The notes beneath the pieces were generated by a model. The model saw nothing but the letters and a program-made list of their open reading frames with translations, was not told the origin of the DNA and did no database searches. DNA of 64,000 bases from Chitinophaga pinensis. Its GTDB lineage: Bacteria; Bacteroidota; Bacteroidia; Chitinophagales; CAIOSU01. Both the position numbers and the translations under genes were made by a program. Each line of letters begins with the position of its first letter. The first letter of the stretch is position 1. Where the stretch lies: assembly GCA_945901065.1 (NCBI GenBank), contig CAMDKI010000009.1:1-64000 (forward strand), given 5' to 3'. Below are positions 1 through 8,860 of this stretch, one piece after another.

Positions 1-615
1 TTCGCGCAACTGGTTGATGAAGATACAGATACAACCACTCTTGTTGATAGCACCAGTAAGTTTACGAAGTGCTTGCGACATCAAACGTGCCTGTAGGCCC
101 ATTTTGCTATCACCCATTTCGCCTTCCAACTCGCCGCGTGGTACTAGCGCTGCTACTGAGTCAATAACTATTACATCCAATGCACCAGAGCGGATAAGGT
201 GCTCGGCAATATCCAATGCTTGCTCACCATTGTCTGGCTGAGAAATCAAAAGATTATCTACGTCAACGCCTAATGCTTCGGCATAAGATTTATCGAAAGC
301 ATGCTCGGCATCAATCACGGCACAAATACCACCTTTCTTTTGTGCTTCGGCAATTACGTGAATGGCCAAGGTAGTTTTACCTGACGATTCAGGGCCATAA
401 ATCTCTACAATACGGCCACGCGGGAAACCGCCAATGCCTAAGGCAATGTCTAAACCTAGTGAGCCGCTCGGTACTGTATCTACGGCTATCACGCGGTCAT
501 CGCCTAGTTTCATTATGGTACCTTTACCATATACTTTCTCCAGTTTGTCTACAGTTAGTTGTAGGGCTTTTAGCCTCTCAGCGCTGGTGTTCTGATCTTT
601 TGGGTTTGCTGCCAT
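1..615 (-). CDS. recA: Recombinase RecA, 3' part beyond the window
   Basis: The reading frame begins with ATG at 615 and stays open to base 1, so about 205 N-terminal residues are visible and the C-terminal part lies outside the window. RecA forms a filament on single-stranded DNA, drives ATP-dependent strand exchange and triggers LexA self-cleavage. The Walker A motif GPESSGKTT is near residue 70, followed by the conserved VIDAEHAFD segment, the [11 protein letters not shown] segment and the Walker B-like [12 protein letters not shown]; the frame reaches the FINQLRE segment at the edge. It is transcribed away from nth, and the two genes are separated by 227 bases containing inverted heptad repeats. 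Identification is very secure. Confidence 0.97.
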   Translation of the reverse strand, partial: MAANPKDQNTSAERLKALQLTVDKLEKVYGKGTIMKLGDDRVIAVDTVPSGSLGLDIALGIGGFPRGRIVEIYGPESSGKTTLAIHVIAEAQKKGGICAVIDAEHAFDKSYAEALGVDVDNLLISQPDNGEQALDIAEHLIRSGALDVIVIDSVAALVPRGELEGEMGDSKMGLQARLMSQALRKLTGAINKSGCICIFINQLRE

Positions 616-690
616 TGCAAATTAGATTTTATCTTTTGAATTTAATTAAAAAACACGTGCTTTCTAAAGTCGCCACGTTATGGTTTGGTG

Positions 691-830
691 ATTAGTTATT
701 GGTTAATCGGTTATTGTTTATCGGTTGATTAGTCTGTTGGTTTCTTGATGATATGGTGAAGCTACAGATTCAACACCATTCCCTGATTGACCAATTAACC
801 GATAATTAGTAACTAAACTAACTAAGCCCA
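691..830. repeat. Inverted heptad-like repeat tracts between nth and recA
   Basis: The left part (about 691-740) is a run of degenerate 7-base units rich in TTATTGG, TTAATCGG and TTATCGG. The right part (about 785-825) carries the same motif in inverse orientation (CCAATTAACCGATAATTAG). The whole could fold into an imperfect hairpin. The same kind of tract occurs near 10217-10310 and 12945-12985. No coding potential is seen. Confidence 0.5.
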
Positions 831-842
831 ACAAAATTAGTA

Positions 843-1502
843 TTATTTTTGCATTGACCTAATATTTTGAGCAAAATATTTACAAATTTCTGAAAGCCCA
901 CATTCCTCGCACTTCGGATTGCGCGCCACACATACATACCGGCCATGCAAAATGAGCCAATGGTGCGCATCGGGTATATCGTCTTGTGGTATGTGTCGCA
1001 CCAGTTGTTTTTCGGTGAGCAACGGGTTGTGCCTAGCAGTGTTGGTAGTAAGCCCTATTCGATTGCTCACGCGCATCACGTGCGTATCAACGGCCATATT
1101 AGGTTGCCTATATAACACTGAGGTAACTACGTGCGCCGTTTTTCTGCCCACACCTTGCAACGATTGTAATTGACTAACTTCTTGCGGTACTTCGCCGTCA
1201 AACTCATCCACCAGCTTGCGTGCCATGGCCACTAAATGTTTGCTCTTATTGTTAGGATAACTAATGCTGCGGATGATGCGAAAAATATCTTCTGGCTCGG
1301 CTTTGGCCATACTATAGGCGTCGGGGTATTGCTCAAATAAGGCAGGTGTGGTTAGGTTTACGCGTTTATCGGTGCACTGCGCCGAGAGAATGACTGCAAC
1401 CAGCAGCTCAAACGGGCTTTCGTAGTCCAGTTCAGTTTCGGCAAACCGAAACTCATTGCTTAGGTACTCCAATGTTTTTGTGTAAAGCTCCTTACGGGTC
1501 AT
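843..1502 (-). CDS. nth: Endonuclease III (DNA glycosylase/AP lyase)
   Basis: This 219-residue protein has the usual length of the family. It removes oxidised pyrimidines from DNA and cleaves the abasic site. The helix-hairpin-helix LQGVGRKTAHVV carries the catalytic lysine, and VDTHVMRVSNR carries the catalytic aspartate. The C-terminal 4Fe-4S loop has the family spacing C-x6-C-x2-C-x5-C (CVARNPKCEECGLSEIC). The ATG at 1502 fits the usual N terminus. It is a single gene, transcribed in the same direction as recA. Confidence 0.96.
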   Translation of the reverse strand: MTRKELYTKTLEYLSNEFRFAETELDYESPFELLVAVILSAQCTDKRVNLTTPALFEQYPDAYSMAKAEPEDIFRIIRSISYPNNKSKHLVAMARKLVDEFDGEVPQEVSQLQSLQGVGRKTAHVVTSVLYRQPNMAVDTHVMRVSNRIGLTTNTARHNPLLTEKQLVRHIPQDDIPDAHHWLILHGRYVCVARNPKCEECGLSEICKYFAQNIRSMQK

Positions 1503-1602
1503 AGTAAAGCTAAATTATCCTTTGCATTTGGCATTTCAGGTTTTAGGGTGCAACTTTGAACCAAATACCCCGCAACTTCTTTATACTATTAAATACTTTG
1601 CC

Positions 1603-1731
1603 ATGCTCATAACCATGTTGCTTGCAGCTGCCTCCAAAAAAATAGCCTTTATCGGCGTTGCTATTGTGTTAGTGTTTGTAGTTTATGGTTATTACCTTGA
1701 TATTAAAAAGAAGAACGAGCAGAACAGATAA
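1603..1731 (+). CDS. Small single-span membrane protein, unknown
   Basis: The product has 42 residues from ATG 1603; a TTG at 1522 would extend the frame but is less likely. One hydrophobic segment (KIAFIGVAIVLVFVVYGYYL) is followed by a charged tail, DIKKKNEQNR, which predicts a small inner-membrane protein with a cytoplasmic C terminus. A strong terminator hairpin lies about 20 bases after the stop, which supports transcription of this strand. I do not recognise a family. Confidence 0.5.
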   Translation: MLITMLLAAASKKIAFIGVAIVLVFVVYGYYLDIKKKNEQNR

Positions 1732-1750
1732 AAGTTTGATTCTGGGACAA

Positions 1751-1793
1751 AAACAAAGGCCGATACATTTTCTAAATGAGTCGGCCTTTGTTT
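1751..1793. terminator. Bidirectional intrinsic terminator
   Basis: A 13-bp perfect stem (AAACAAAGGCCGA at 1751-1763 pairs with 1781-1793) encloses a smaller CATTT/AAATG stem. A T-rich run follows on the plus strand and an A-rich run precedes it, so it can serve both the small plus-strand gene and the convergent phosphatase gene. Confidence 0.8.
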
Positions 1794-1835
1794 TTTATCT
1801 ATTAGGGCTTATGGCATTAGACCATTTCTCAATCG

Positions 1836-3512
1836 TTAATCAAGAAATAGTAAGCGTTGCATGAAGTTGCCGTCTTCCGTTTTTACCTGGAAAATATAGC
1901 TGCCCGAAGCCAGGTTCAATTTAGTTGCATCCAATAAATATTCGTGCTGACCAGCTGTTTCAACTTTATTTTTTTGTAAGCGCCACATGCGGCCGTGCAA
2001 ATCATACACTTCAAGAGATACGGTGCTATTGTGAGCTAAATAATAGCTAATAGTGGTTTGACCTGAGAACGGGTTAGGATAAACTTTAACATCGCGTACG
2101 GCGCTGTTTGGGTCTGGAAGTACGTTGGTGGTTGTATCTACTTTCAATATGGTAAAGCTATCCATAATCAAACCATCGGCCCGAAGAAATTGGGCATCTA
2201 ATCGGTTACCATCAACCTCGATAATAAACGAACCAATTGTTGTATCGCCTCCAGCCGAGTAGCACATTGCTGGATGACCCAAGCTTGCACCGTCTTCGCT
2301 GCTACCCGAGCAGCCTACAACTGCATAAATGGTGCCTTTATTGGCTTCAGGGCCAAATAGATATTTTACGTAGGGCTCTCCAATTTGGTCATATCCGCAT
2401 TGTGGACTCACAAGATGCACGGCTGGGTCCCAGGACGAGGATGTGCCATAATGGCCTTTTATTGGAAAAGATCTTTCGTAAACGTGGCTGTGGCCGTTTA
2501 TCACCAAATCGACTCCGAATTCTTCTAAAACTGGTATAAAGTTTTCCCGCATGGCGGTCATATAAAGCTCCCAAAAATCGTCAGAGTCGTGCGAGCCTTT
2601 GCTGTAAGGCGGCTGGTGAAAATAGGCAACCACCCAGGGCTTGTCATTGGCCTCTAAATCAGCACGAAGCCAATCGTACATAGGCGAGCCATTAAAGCTG
2701 CCTAAAGATACGCCAGTCCAATCGTAAGCACCAATAACAGAACCAAGCTCAGAGTTGAGGGATATAAAATGCACATTGCCATAATCATACGAATAGTAGA
2801 GTTCGTAACCCGAAGGAACTCCACCTAATTCGCCTTGTGTAGGAACATTGATTATATCATAATAAGGTCCTGTATGATTGGCAGGATCAGAGCTGGCAGA
2901 AGGTGAAGAAATAACCTCATAATCGTGATTCCCAGGGCAAGGCATAAAAGGTAAATAGCGAAAAAGACTGTCGTAGCCAAAAGCAGCATCAAAAACATTC
3001 GCTTGGTACTCCGCGTCTGTGCCGTCGTAGTAGGTATTATCGCCAAGCCAAAGCCAAACGTCCGTATTTTTGCCTTGCGAATATTGATGGTAAGAGTCTC
3101 TTACTTTTCGTTGGTCAATGCTCGATCTACCAAAATCGCCAATGGCCCAAACCCGAATGGGTTGCGCGGTTCCTATTACTGGGCTTGTTTTGAAATGGTG
3201 ATGGTCATCGCCACCTGCTAGCACGGCTGCACCGTTGCCAACAGCATAGTAATAAGTAGTATAGGGTTGCAGACCTGAAATTTGCACTTCGTGGTCGGTT
3301 ACGGCATTAGTTTCGTCAAGTTGTTGGGTAAGGTTATTAGGGTCGGTGCCATACGTTACACGGCCAACACTTGCCGCATCGGTGCGCCAGCGCACTATTA
3401 TACTGGTAGATGTAGGTAGTTGCAGGTAAGGCCCCCTAACTAAGCTCTGTGCCTCCAACGCTGGCGACAATATGCAACTTAACAGGGTAAGTAAAAGCAC
3501 AAAGTATTTCAT
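1836..3512 (-). CDS. Secreted purple-acid-type metallophosphatase with T9SS sorting domain
   Basis: The product has 558 residues. The signal peptide (residues 1-22, ending SPALEAQ) is followed by a fibronectin-III-like domain typical of purple acid phosphatases (about 25-110). The metallophosphoesterase domain then shows the ligand motifs GDFG, GDNTYY, GNHDYE, FHQPPY and GHSHVYE. The tail, from about residue 470, has YPNPFSGQTTISYYL and ends in a run like a type A T9SS sorting domain (ASGSYIFQVKTEDGNFMQRLLFLD, the last part of which matches the usual GxYxxx...KxxxL pattern). It probably releases phosphate from phosphate esters at the cell surface or outside the cell, exported by the Sec route and then the PorU/PorV machinery encoded further along. 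The substrate is unknown. Confidence 0.88.
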   Translation of the reverse strand: MKYFVLLLTLLSCILSPALEAQSLVRGPYLQLPTSTSIIVRWRTDAASVGRVTYGTDPNNLTQQLDETNAVTDHEVQISGLQPYTTYYYAVGNGAAVLAGGDDHHHFKTSPVIGTAQPIRVWAIGDFGRSSIDQRKVRDSYHQYSQGKNTDVWLWLGDNTYYDGTDAEYQANVFDAAFGYDSLFRYLPFMPCPGNHDYEVISSPSASSDPANHTGPYYDIINVPTQGELGGVPSGYELYYSYDYGNVHFISLNSELGSVIGAYDWTGVSLGSFNGSPMYDWLRADLEANDKPWVVAYFHQPPYSKGSHDSDDFWELYMTAMRENFIPVLEEFGVDLVINGHSHVYERSFPIKGHYGTSSSWDPAVHLVSPQCGYDQIGEPYVKYLFGPEANKGTIYAVVGCSGSSEDGASLGHPAMCYSAGGDTTIGSFIIEVDGNRLDAQFLRADGLIMDSFTILKVDTTTNVLPDPNSAVRDVKVYPNPFSGQTTISYYLAHNSTVSLEVYDLHGRMWRLQKNKVETAGQHEYLLDATKLNLASGSYIFQVKTEDGNFMQRLLFLD

Positions 3513-3584
3513 AATTAATGCAAGTTTATTAAGCTTTACTAAGCTACAAATTTCCTGCTTTTAATGTTAACCCTGCTTTAATAT

Positions 3585-4664
3585 TTACGAGGCAACTTTG
3601 CTTTTGGTATTAAGTAAAAGTGCCTTCTTGGCCTTTAGCTTTTGGGTTTCCATATCCAACTTTCGTTTTTTTGATATTGTTAATCCTGCATCTAACATTT
3701 CAATAGCTTTGCTAACATCGTTCATGACTGCATATAGGTTTGCATAGTCTTCGTAAAACTCGCATATACCCGATGGATAATCAACGGCTTGCAGCAGCTC
3801 AAGTCCTTTATTAAAATGCTTTAAGGCGTCATCATATCCACCCAAGGCTACAAACACATTACCCAAGCCACGGTATGCCTCTGCCTCGGCTAGTTTGTGG
3901 TCGCTCTTTTTTAACTCTTTGAGCGCACGAGTATAGTAGGTCATGGCCGTTGCATATTCATTTAGCCCCATGTGGGCATGCCCAATCTGCACTAGCGTAA
4001 GTATCTCGCCACTATTATGGCCTATGGTTTTAAATCCTTCCAGCACGTGATTTAAAAACACCAAGGCTTTTTTGTACTCTTTTTTTCTCAGTTTAATTAT
4101 ACCTAAGTTGCCTTGTACATTATACAACATTCTTACATCGTCATTGCCCTTTAATATATCCCTGCCCTTTAGGTAAGCTTCTTCGGCTTGGTCGTATTTG
4201 CCCATGCGCTCATAAATGTTGCCTATGTTGTTGTAGCACATGGCTTCGTTACCGGTATGGTCGTCTTGGTTTTTAAAAAATTCCAACGATTTTAGCGACA
4301 CAGCTAATGACTGTTCGAAGTTCCCTTCTTTCCAATATACCATACCTAAGCTATGGTAACAGTTGCTTACTAACGTTGCAGATTCGGCTTCTTGCGCATA
4401 GATAATGGCCTTATTAAAAGCTTTTTCAGCACCTCTGAATTTCGATTGTGCGAAACTGATACGGCCAAGGCCACTATAATAATAGGCAAATGCCTTTGGG
4501 TTGTTAAGTTTTTTTGCCAATTCTCCCAACTGCTCTACTACCTCGGCACATCGTTTTACATCGGTGTTCAAAAACGCTGCCGAAAGATTGGCCAGCAACT
4601 CAATGCGCTCTGTGTCGTTAGTGCTCTGTTCTAATTGCTGGTATAGTTCTTTTATTTTTTGCAT
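3585..4664 (-). CDS. TPR-repeat protein
   Basis: This 359-residue protein is built almost wholly of tetratricopeptide repeats. Repeats such as YYYSGLGRISFAQSKFRGAEKAFNKAI, CYNNIGNIYERMGKYDQAEEAY and AYRGLGNVFVALGGYDDALKHF recur every 40 residues. There is no signal peptide, membrane span, kinase or DNA-binding domain, so it is probably a cytoplasmic scaffold. In this phylum such modules are often the sensor half of a kinase or regulator, but here the protein ends after the repeats. It starts at ATG 4664 and stands alone. The specific partner cannot be told. Confidence 0.85.
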   Translation of the reverse strand: MQKIKELYQQLEQSTNDTERIELLANLSAAFLNTDVKRCAEVVEQLGELAKKLNNPKAFAYYYSGLGRISFAQSKFRGAEKAFNKAIIYAQEAESATLVSNCYHSLGMVYWKEGNFEQSLAVSLKSLEFFKNQDDHTGNEAMCYNNIGNIYERMGKYDQAEEAYLKGRDILKGNDDVRMLYNVQGNLGIIKLRKKEYKKALVFLNHVLEGFKTIGHNSGEILTLVQIGHAHMGLNEYATAMTYYTRALKELKKSDHKLAEAEAYRGLGNVFVALGGYDDALKHFNKGLELLQAVDYPSGICEFYEDYANLYAVMNDVSKAIEMLDAGLTISKKRKLDMETQKLKAKKALLLNTKSKVAS

Positions 4665-4819
4665 TTTAAAACACTGTTACCGTTTTAGCATTTAACTCAA
4701 CTTAAATAACTTACAAGGTTATGTGTTTATTTTGAAACAAGTGACAATATTTTATACTAAATTTTTTTTGGGAAATAAATAAATAAAAAGTTGTATTTCC
4801 TTAATTATAATGAATTAAA

Positions 4820-5164
4820 TTAATCGATGGACAAATGTTCCGTTGGGTCCCAAAACAGGTTTTTAAAATCCTTCACTTGGTCGTGCATTACCTCAATACC
4901 TTCCTTTGCCAATAACTCTTCCATTTGCTCGGGGTAAGCAAAATGGTGCTTACCAGTCAGTAATCCGTTTCTATTAACTACCCTATGTGCTGGCACAACC
5001 GGAAACTGATTGTGGGCTTGGTTCATTGCCCAACCAACCATGCGTGCCGAGCCAGCTGCCCCCAAGTACTTTGCAATGGCGCCATAGCTAGTAACCCTGC
5101 CCCTAGGCACCAGCCGCGCAACCTGAAAAACTTGCTGAAAAAAGCCGTCATTTTTGCCAACCAT
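4820..5164 (-). CDS. Alkyltransferase-like protein (MGMT family, no active-site cysteine)
   Basis: This 114-residue protein has the C-terminal DNA-binding domain of O6-alkylguanine-DNA alkyltransferase (FQVARLVPRGRVTSYGAIAKYLG, then MVGWAMNQAHN). The active-site motif PCHRV reads PAHRV here, so the acceptor cysteine is replaced by alanine. Proteins of this kind (ATL) bind O6-alkylguanine without repairing it and hand it to nucleotide excision repair. ATG 5164 is preferred to the in-frame TTG at 5170. Confidence 0.9.
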   Translation of the reverse strand: MVGKNDGFFQQVFQVARLVPRGRVTSYGAIAKYLGAAGSARMVGWAMNQAHNQFPVVPAHRVVNRNGLLTGKHHFAYPEQMEELLAKEGIEVMHDQVKDFKNLFWDPTEHLSID

Positions 5165-5255
5165 AGCCAATTGTTAATGCTAAATTAGCACATTGTTGTA
5201 ATGCTTGGCTCAACCATTGCATTAAAAACTCCGTTATTGGTATATAATCATTGCC

Positions 5256-5288
5256 TTTTGTCTGAATAAGTGTAAAAGGTTAGATTTG
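5256..5288 (+). promoter_or_regulatory. Bacteroidota-type promoter of the alpha/beta hydrolase
   Basis: The -33 element TTTTG (5256-5260) and a perfect -7 element TAGATTTG (5281-5288) are 20 bases apart, matching the TTTG-N19-21-TAnnTTTG consensus of the phylum. The position rules out the TTG at 5286 as a start codon and favours the ATG at 5304 or later. Confidence 0.75.
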
Positions 5289-5303
5289 TTGACTAGTGTT
5301 AGA

Positions 5304-6098
5304 ATGACAAGTGATAGTATGACCCAAGTAGATATGAAACAATATACGATTAAGGAAGAGGGCGGATTTAGATATCACGAGTCTGGCGAGGGCGAGGTGC
5401 TGCTTTTATTGCATGGGCTTTTTGGTGCGCTTAGTAATTTTCAGTTTCTGATCAATCATTTTTCGGCATCTTATAAGGTATGCATTCCTATATTACCCTT
5501 GTTCGATTTGCCTAAGGAAACTACTAGTGTTGTTGGGCTATTGAAACACGTTGAGGATTTTATAGAATATAAAGGTTATGAGCGTGTCATACTTATTGGT
5601 AACTCTTTAGGCGGGCACATAGCGCAATTGTATGCACTTGAGCATCCCCTTAAAACCAAGGCGCTGGTGCTCACGGCCAGCTCAGGTTTGTTTGAAGAAT
5701 CGCTCGGAAACACCTACCCTAGAAAAGGAGATTACGAATTTATACGAGAACGCACTGCTAAAACGTTCTATGACCCAGCAATGGCCACTAAAGAGTTGGT
5801 TGATGAGGTTTTTGACATAGTAAACAATCGCGAAAAAGCGCTGAGTGTGCTTTACATTGCCAAGTCGGCAATGAGACATAACCTCCGCGAGGAAGTAGTG
5901 AATTTGAAAATGCCTGTATTGCTCATTTGGGGAGGCACTGACCATATTACCCCGCCCTTTGTTGGCGAGGAATATAAGCAGCTTATACCGCAAGCAGAAT
6001 TGCACATTTTGGAGAACTGCGGCCATGCTCCCATGATGGAGGAGCCCGAACGGTTTAACGAATTGTTGGCACAATTCCTGCAGCACAACAAATTGTAA
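5304..6098 (+). CDS. Alpha/beta hydrolase
   Basis: This protein of about 264 residues has the alpha/beta hydrolase fold. The oxyanion-loop motif is LLLHGLFGA, the nucleophile elbow is LIGNSLGGHIA (Ser), a late acid lies in LLIWGGTDHITP and the catalytic His in ENCGHAPMMEEPERFN. It is a soluble esterase, lipase or C-C hydrolase type enzyme; the substrate cannot be read from the sequence. Three in-frame ATGs (5304, 5319, 5334) are possible; the promoter just upstream excludes anything earlier. The CBS protein follows after 13 bases and is probably co-transcribed. Confidence 0.88.
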   Translation: MTSDSMTQVDMKQYTIKEEGGFRYHESGEGEVLLLLHGLFGALSNFQFLINHFSASYKVCIPILPLFDLPKETTSVVGLLKHVEDFIEYKGYERVILIGNSLGGHIAQLYALEHPLKTKALVLTASSGLFEESLGNTYPRKGDYEFIRERTAKTFYDPAMATKELVDEVFDIVNNREKALSVLYIAKSAMRHNLREEVVNLKMPVLLIWGGTDHITPPFVGEEYKQLIPQAELHILENCGHAPMMEEPERFNELLAQFLQHNKL

Positions 6099-6111
6099 AG
6101 TAGGATAGGGT

Positions 6112-6774
6112 ATGATAGCGAAAGAGATGATAAGTAACTTGGTGCCGCCCTTAAAAACGTCGGATACTGGTGATAAGGCACTTGTTTGGATGCACGAATT
6201 TGGTGTAAATCAGCTTCCCATTGTAAATGGTGAGGAATATCTTGGTTTGATAACGGAGGACGATATTATGGACCTCAGCGAGCCTAATGAGCCTATTGGT
6301 AGCTACGAGCTATCGCTCCAGAAAGCCAGTGTTGCCGAGAATGCCCATTTGTACGAGGTAATAAAAACTTTGGTAGAGAACCGCCTTACACTAGTGCCAG
6401 TAGTGGGGCCCGAAAATATATACGAAGGCGTAGTTACCCTCGAGAATATCATGAAACATTTTGCCGAGCTTAGTTCGGTAAATGAGAGTGGAGCAGTAAT
6501 TGTGCTCAACTTAAACAAAAACGAGTACTCATTATCTGAAATAGCTCGTATTGTAGAGTCTAATGGGGCGCTTATTCTTAGCTCGCATGTGTTTAATAAT
6601 AAAGCGGAGAGCCAATTGGAAGTGGTATTGAAACTCAACGTATCCGACATACGCAGCATAGTAGCAGCTTTTGAGCGTTTTGAGTATACCATTGGTGGTT
6701 TTTATCAAGAAGATGAATATCGCGACCAAATTCAAGACCGTTTCGATTCGTTGATGAACTACTTGAATATTTAG
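6112..6774 (+). CDS. CBS-domain protein
   Basis: This 220-residue protein has a tandem CBS pair (about residues 1-125: VPPLKTSDTGDKALVWMHEFGVNQLPIVNGEEYLGLITEDDI and the second copy VTLENIMKHF). A C-terminal segment of about 90 residues resembles an ACT-like regulatory fold (SGAVIVLNLNKNEYSLSEIARIVESNGALILSSHVF). Such proteins sense adenine nucleotides or amino acids and control partner enzymes. It has no catalytic domain and follows the hydrolase gene closely. Confidence 0.85.
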   Translation: MIAKEMISNLVPPLKTSDTGDKALVWMHEFGVNQLPIVNGEEYLGLITEDDIMDLSEPNEPIGSYELSLQKASVAENAHLYEVIKTLVENRLTLVPVVGPENIYEGVVTLENIMKHFAELSSVNESGAVIVLNLNKNEYSLSEIARIVESNGALILSSHVFNNKAESQLEVVLKLNVSDIRSIVAAFERFEYTIGGFYQEDEYRDQIQDRFDSLMNYLNI

Positions 6775-6786
6775 GTGTTTCTTTTA

Positions 6787-6903
6787 GACACAACCTGCCT
6801 GCCGGCAGGCAGGGACACAAGACACAAGACACAAGACACAAGACACAACCTGCCTGCCGGCAGGCAGGGACACAAGACACAAGACACAAGACACAAGACA
6901 CAA
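6787..6903. repeat. Compound palindrome and heptanucleotide array
   Basis: The order is one GACACAA unit, the perfect 20-bp palindrome CCTGCCTGCCGGCAGGCAGG (6794-6813), five exact GACACAA units (6814-6848), the same palindrome again (6849-6868) and five more GACACAA units (6869-6903). The higher-order period is 55 bases. It lies between the CBS gene and the RraA-type gene and is non-coding; the frame that crosses it is an artefact of the heptad and palindrome. Confidence 0.95.
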
Positions 6904-6917
6904 GAGCCTTTCCTAGG

Positions 6918-6934
6918 TCTCGTTTCAAACGAGA
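6918..6934. repeat. Dispersed palindrome, copy 1
   Basis: TCTCGTTT and AAACGAGA flank a single central C. Related palindromes with a different central base occur at 21364-21382 and 26740-26756. Confidence 0.8.
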
Positions 6935-7050
6935 TCGAAAGAAGGGTTGTGGGTATCGCGCTGTACTTAAACACAGCACTTATTCTATCCCATTTCCCAA
7001 ATCATTTTGTAATTTCATGGGTGCAATTAACAACCCAAATTCATCTCCCC

Positions 7051-7530
7051 ATGAGCTACAAAACCGCCGACCTTAGCGATGACCACAGCGCAAACCTGAA
7101 AGTAGTGTACGATATTTTCCAGAGTTATGGCCTAAAGCCCGATTTTCATGGCGAAGTGGTTACGGTAAAAGTGTTTGAAGACAATGTTTTGGTAAAGGCT
7201 CAGCTTGAAACCGACGGACGCGGAAAGGTATTGGTGGTTGATGGTGGTGGCAGTGTGCGCTGTGCCCTGTTGGGAGACAATGTGGCGGCGCTGGCTGTTA
7301 AAAATGGTTGGGAAGGCGTTATCATTAACGGTGCCATTCGCGATGCGGCTGACATAGATGGCATGAACGTGGCCATTAAAGCTTTGGGCACGCATCCTTT
7401 TAAGAGTGTGAAGAAAGGGGAGGGCGACGTAAACATACCTGTAAGTTTTGGGGGTACAACCATTTTCCCTGGTGAGTATCTATATTCAGATGCCGATGGT
7501 ATCATTATTTCGGCCAAAAAGCTACATTAA
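7051..7530 (+). CDS. rraA: RraA-family protein
   Basis: This protein of 159 residues starts at ATG 7051. It has the RraA fold with the conserved runs VLVVDGGGSVRCALLGDNVAALAVKNGWEGVIINGAIRDAADI, spaced as in RraA and in 4-hydroxy-4-methyl-2-oxoglutarate aldolases. RraA inhibits RNase E by binding its C-terminal part; many Bacteroidota lack such an RNase E tail, so the aldolase-like or another role is equally possible here. The frame continues upstream through the repeat array, but that part is not coding. Confidence 0.87.
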   Translation: MSYKTADLSDDHSANLKVVYDIFQSYGLKPDFHGEVVTVKVFEDNVLVKAQLETDGRGKVLVVDGGGSVRCALLGDNVAALAVKNGWEGVIINGAIRDAADIDGMNVAIKALGTHPFKSVKKGEGDVNIPVSFGGTTIFPGEYLYSDADGIIISAKKLH

Positions 7531-7669
7531 GGGCCTGTTAGTTGGTTATCGTCCTTCAAAAGCGGCATTATTGCTAACTTGCAAATGCTAAATGTGGATA
7601 TGTGAAAAATATCTACCTGTTGGTTGGGTTTGATTTGAGTATTTTTATTTCGGCTAATATCAACCGACT

Positions 7670-8836
7670 ATGCTACTGGAATTAATGAAGCCCCTTTCGC
7701 AGGAAATTACCGAGCATTTCCTCACTTTTCCTGCCAACAGTTGGGCACATAAGATATTCTTTGCCGACAAAGCAGGGGTTGATTTCGATCTTTTCGACCT
7801 GGCCATCATCGGTATCGAAGAAGACCGAAACTCCGTTAGCAACCAAGGTTGTGCCAAAGGCATTAACCTCGTAAGGCAAGAGCTCTATAAGTTGGTGGCG
7901 CAAAACGAGCAACTGACCATAGTTGATTTGGGAAATTTGCAACCTGGCGAAACCGTAACCGATACCTACTTTGGTTTGGCCGCTATAGTAAACGAGCTAC
8001 TGTCAAAACAGGTATTACCCATTATTATTGGCGGTAGCCACGATCTTACTTTGGCGCAATACCACGGTTATCAAAACCTCGACCGCAAAGTTAACTTGGT
8101 AGTGGTGGATGAAAAAATTGACCTTACCAACCTTGATGGTGATGTAACGGACAATAACTACCTAGGAAGAATATTTTCTGATAAACCGAATATCTTGTTT
8201 GGCTTTAGTCACTTGGGCTACCAAAGTTACTTTGCCGACCCTAAGACGGTAAATACCTTAGAGAAACTCAATTTTGACTGCTACCGATTAGGCGATGTAC
8301 GCAAGAACATGGAAGATGTAGAGCCAATTGTTCGCGATGCGGATATGTTGAGCTTTGACCTTACCGCCATTAAAATGAGCGATGCACCTGGTGTTGGTAT
8401 GCCTAGCCCTCACGGCTTTTATGGTGAAGAGGCTTGCCAAATAATGCGATATGCGGGCCTCAGCGACCGTTTAACCTCATTGGGTATTTATGGCTACAAT
8501 CCTGCTTTCGATAACCATACCCAAACGGCGCAGTTAGCGGCACAATTGATATGGTACTTTGTTGAAGGATACTACAACCGCAAAAAGGATTACCCGGATA
8601 CCGAATCTCGTGATTACTTAAAATACATTGTCGACTTTAATGAAGGTGAGTACGAACTGGTTTTCTGGAAGAGCAAAAAGACTGAGCGCTGGTGGTTGCA
8701 GATTCCTAGGGTAACCCAAGAAGAAGAAAAGATAGACGTAGCCAATGCACTTATGTCGTGCTCATACAACGACTACAAACAAGCCTGCAAAGACGAACTG
8801 CCCGAGCGCTGGCTCAAGGCTTTCGAAAGAATCTAA
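7670..8836 (+). CDS. Arginase-fold (ureohydrolase family) protein with altered metal site
   Basis: This 388-residue protein has the ureohydrolase core. IIIGGSHDLTLAQ corresponds to the GGDHS motif, VVVDEKIDL to the DAHxD motif and SFDLTAIKMSDAPG to the SxDxDxxDPxxxPG motif. In classical arginases and agmatinases both later motifs supply manganese ligands. Here the middle His of DAHxD is Lys and the second Asp of SxDxD is Thr, so the binuclear site looks incomplete. It is commonly labelled formimidoylglutamase or arginase in related genomes, but catalysis should not be assumed. The start may be 7670 or ATG 7685. Confidence 0.75.
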   Translation: MLLELMKPLSQEITEHFLTFPANSWAHKIFFADKAGVDFDLFDLAIIGIEEDRNSVSNQGCAKGINLVRQELYKLVAQNEQLTIVDLGNLQPGETVTDTYFGLAAIVNELLSKQVLPIIIGGSHDLTLAQYHGYQNLDRKVNLVVVDEKIDLTNLDGDVTDNNYLGRIFSDKPNILFGFSHLGYQSYFADPKTVNTLEKLNFDCYRLGDVRKNMEDVEPIVRDADMLSFDLTAIKMSDAPGVGMPSPHGFYGEEACQIMRYAGLSDRLTSLGIYGYNPAFDNHTQTAQLAAQLIWYFVEGYYNRKKDYPDTESRDYLKYIVDFNEGEYELVFWKSKKTERWWLQIPRVTQEEEKIDVANALMSCSYNDYKQACKDELPERWLKAFERI

Positions 8837-8860
8837 TTTTAGATGAGAGATGAAAAATAG

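Noticed and set aside
6775-7050. N-terminal extension of the RraA gene through the repeats (LPAGR-type peptides).
   Set aside because: The peptide is the translation of the palindrome and heptamer array, and the RraA domain begins at 7051.
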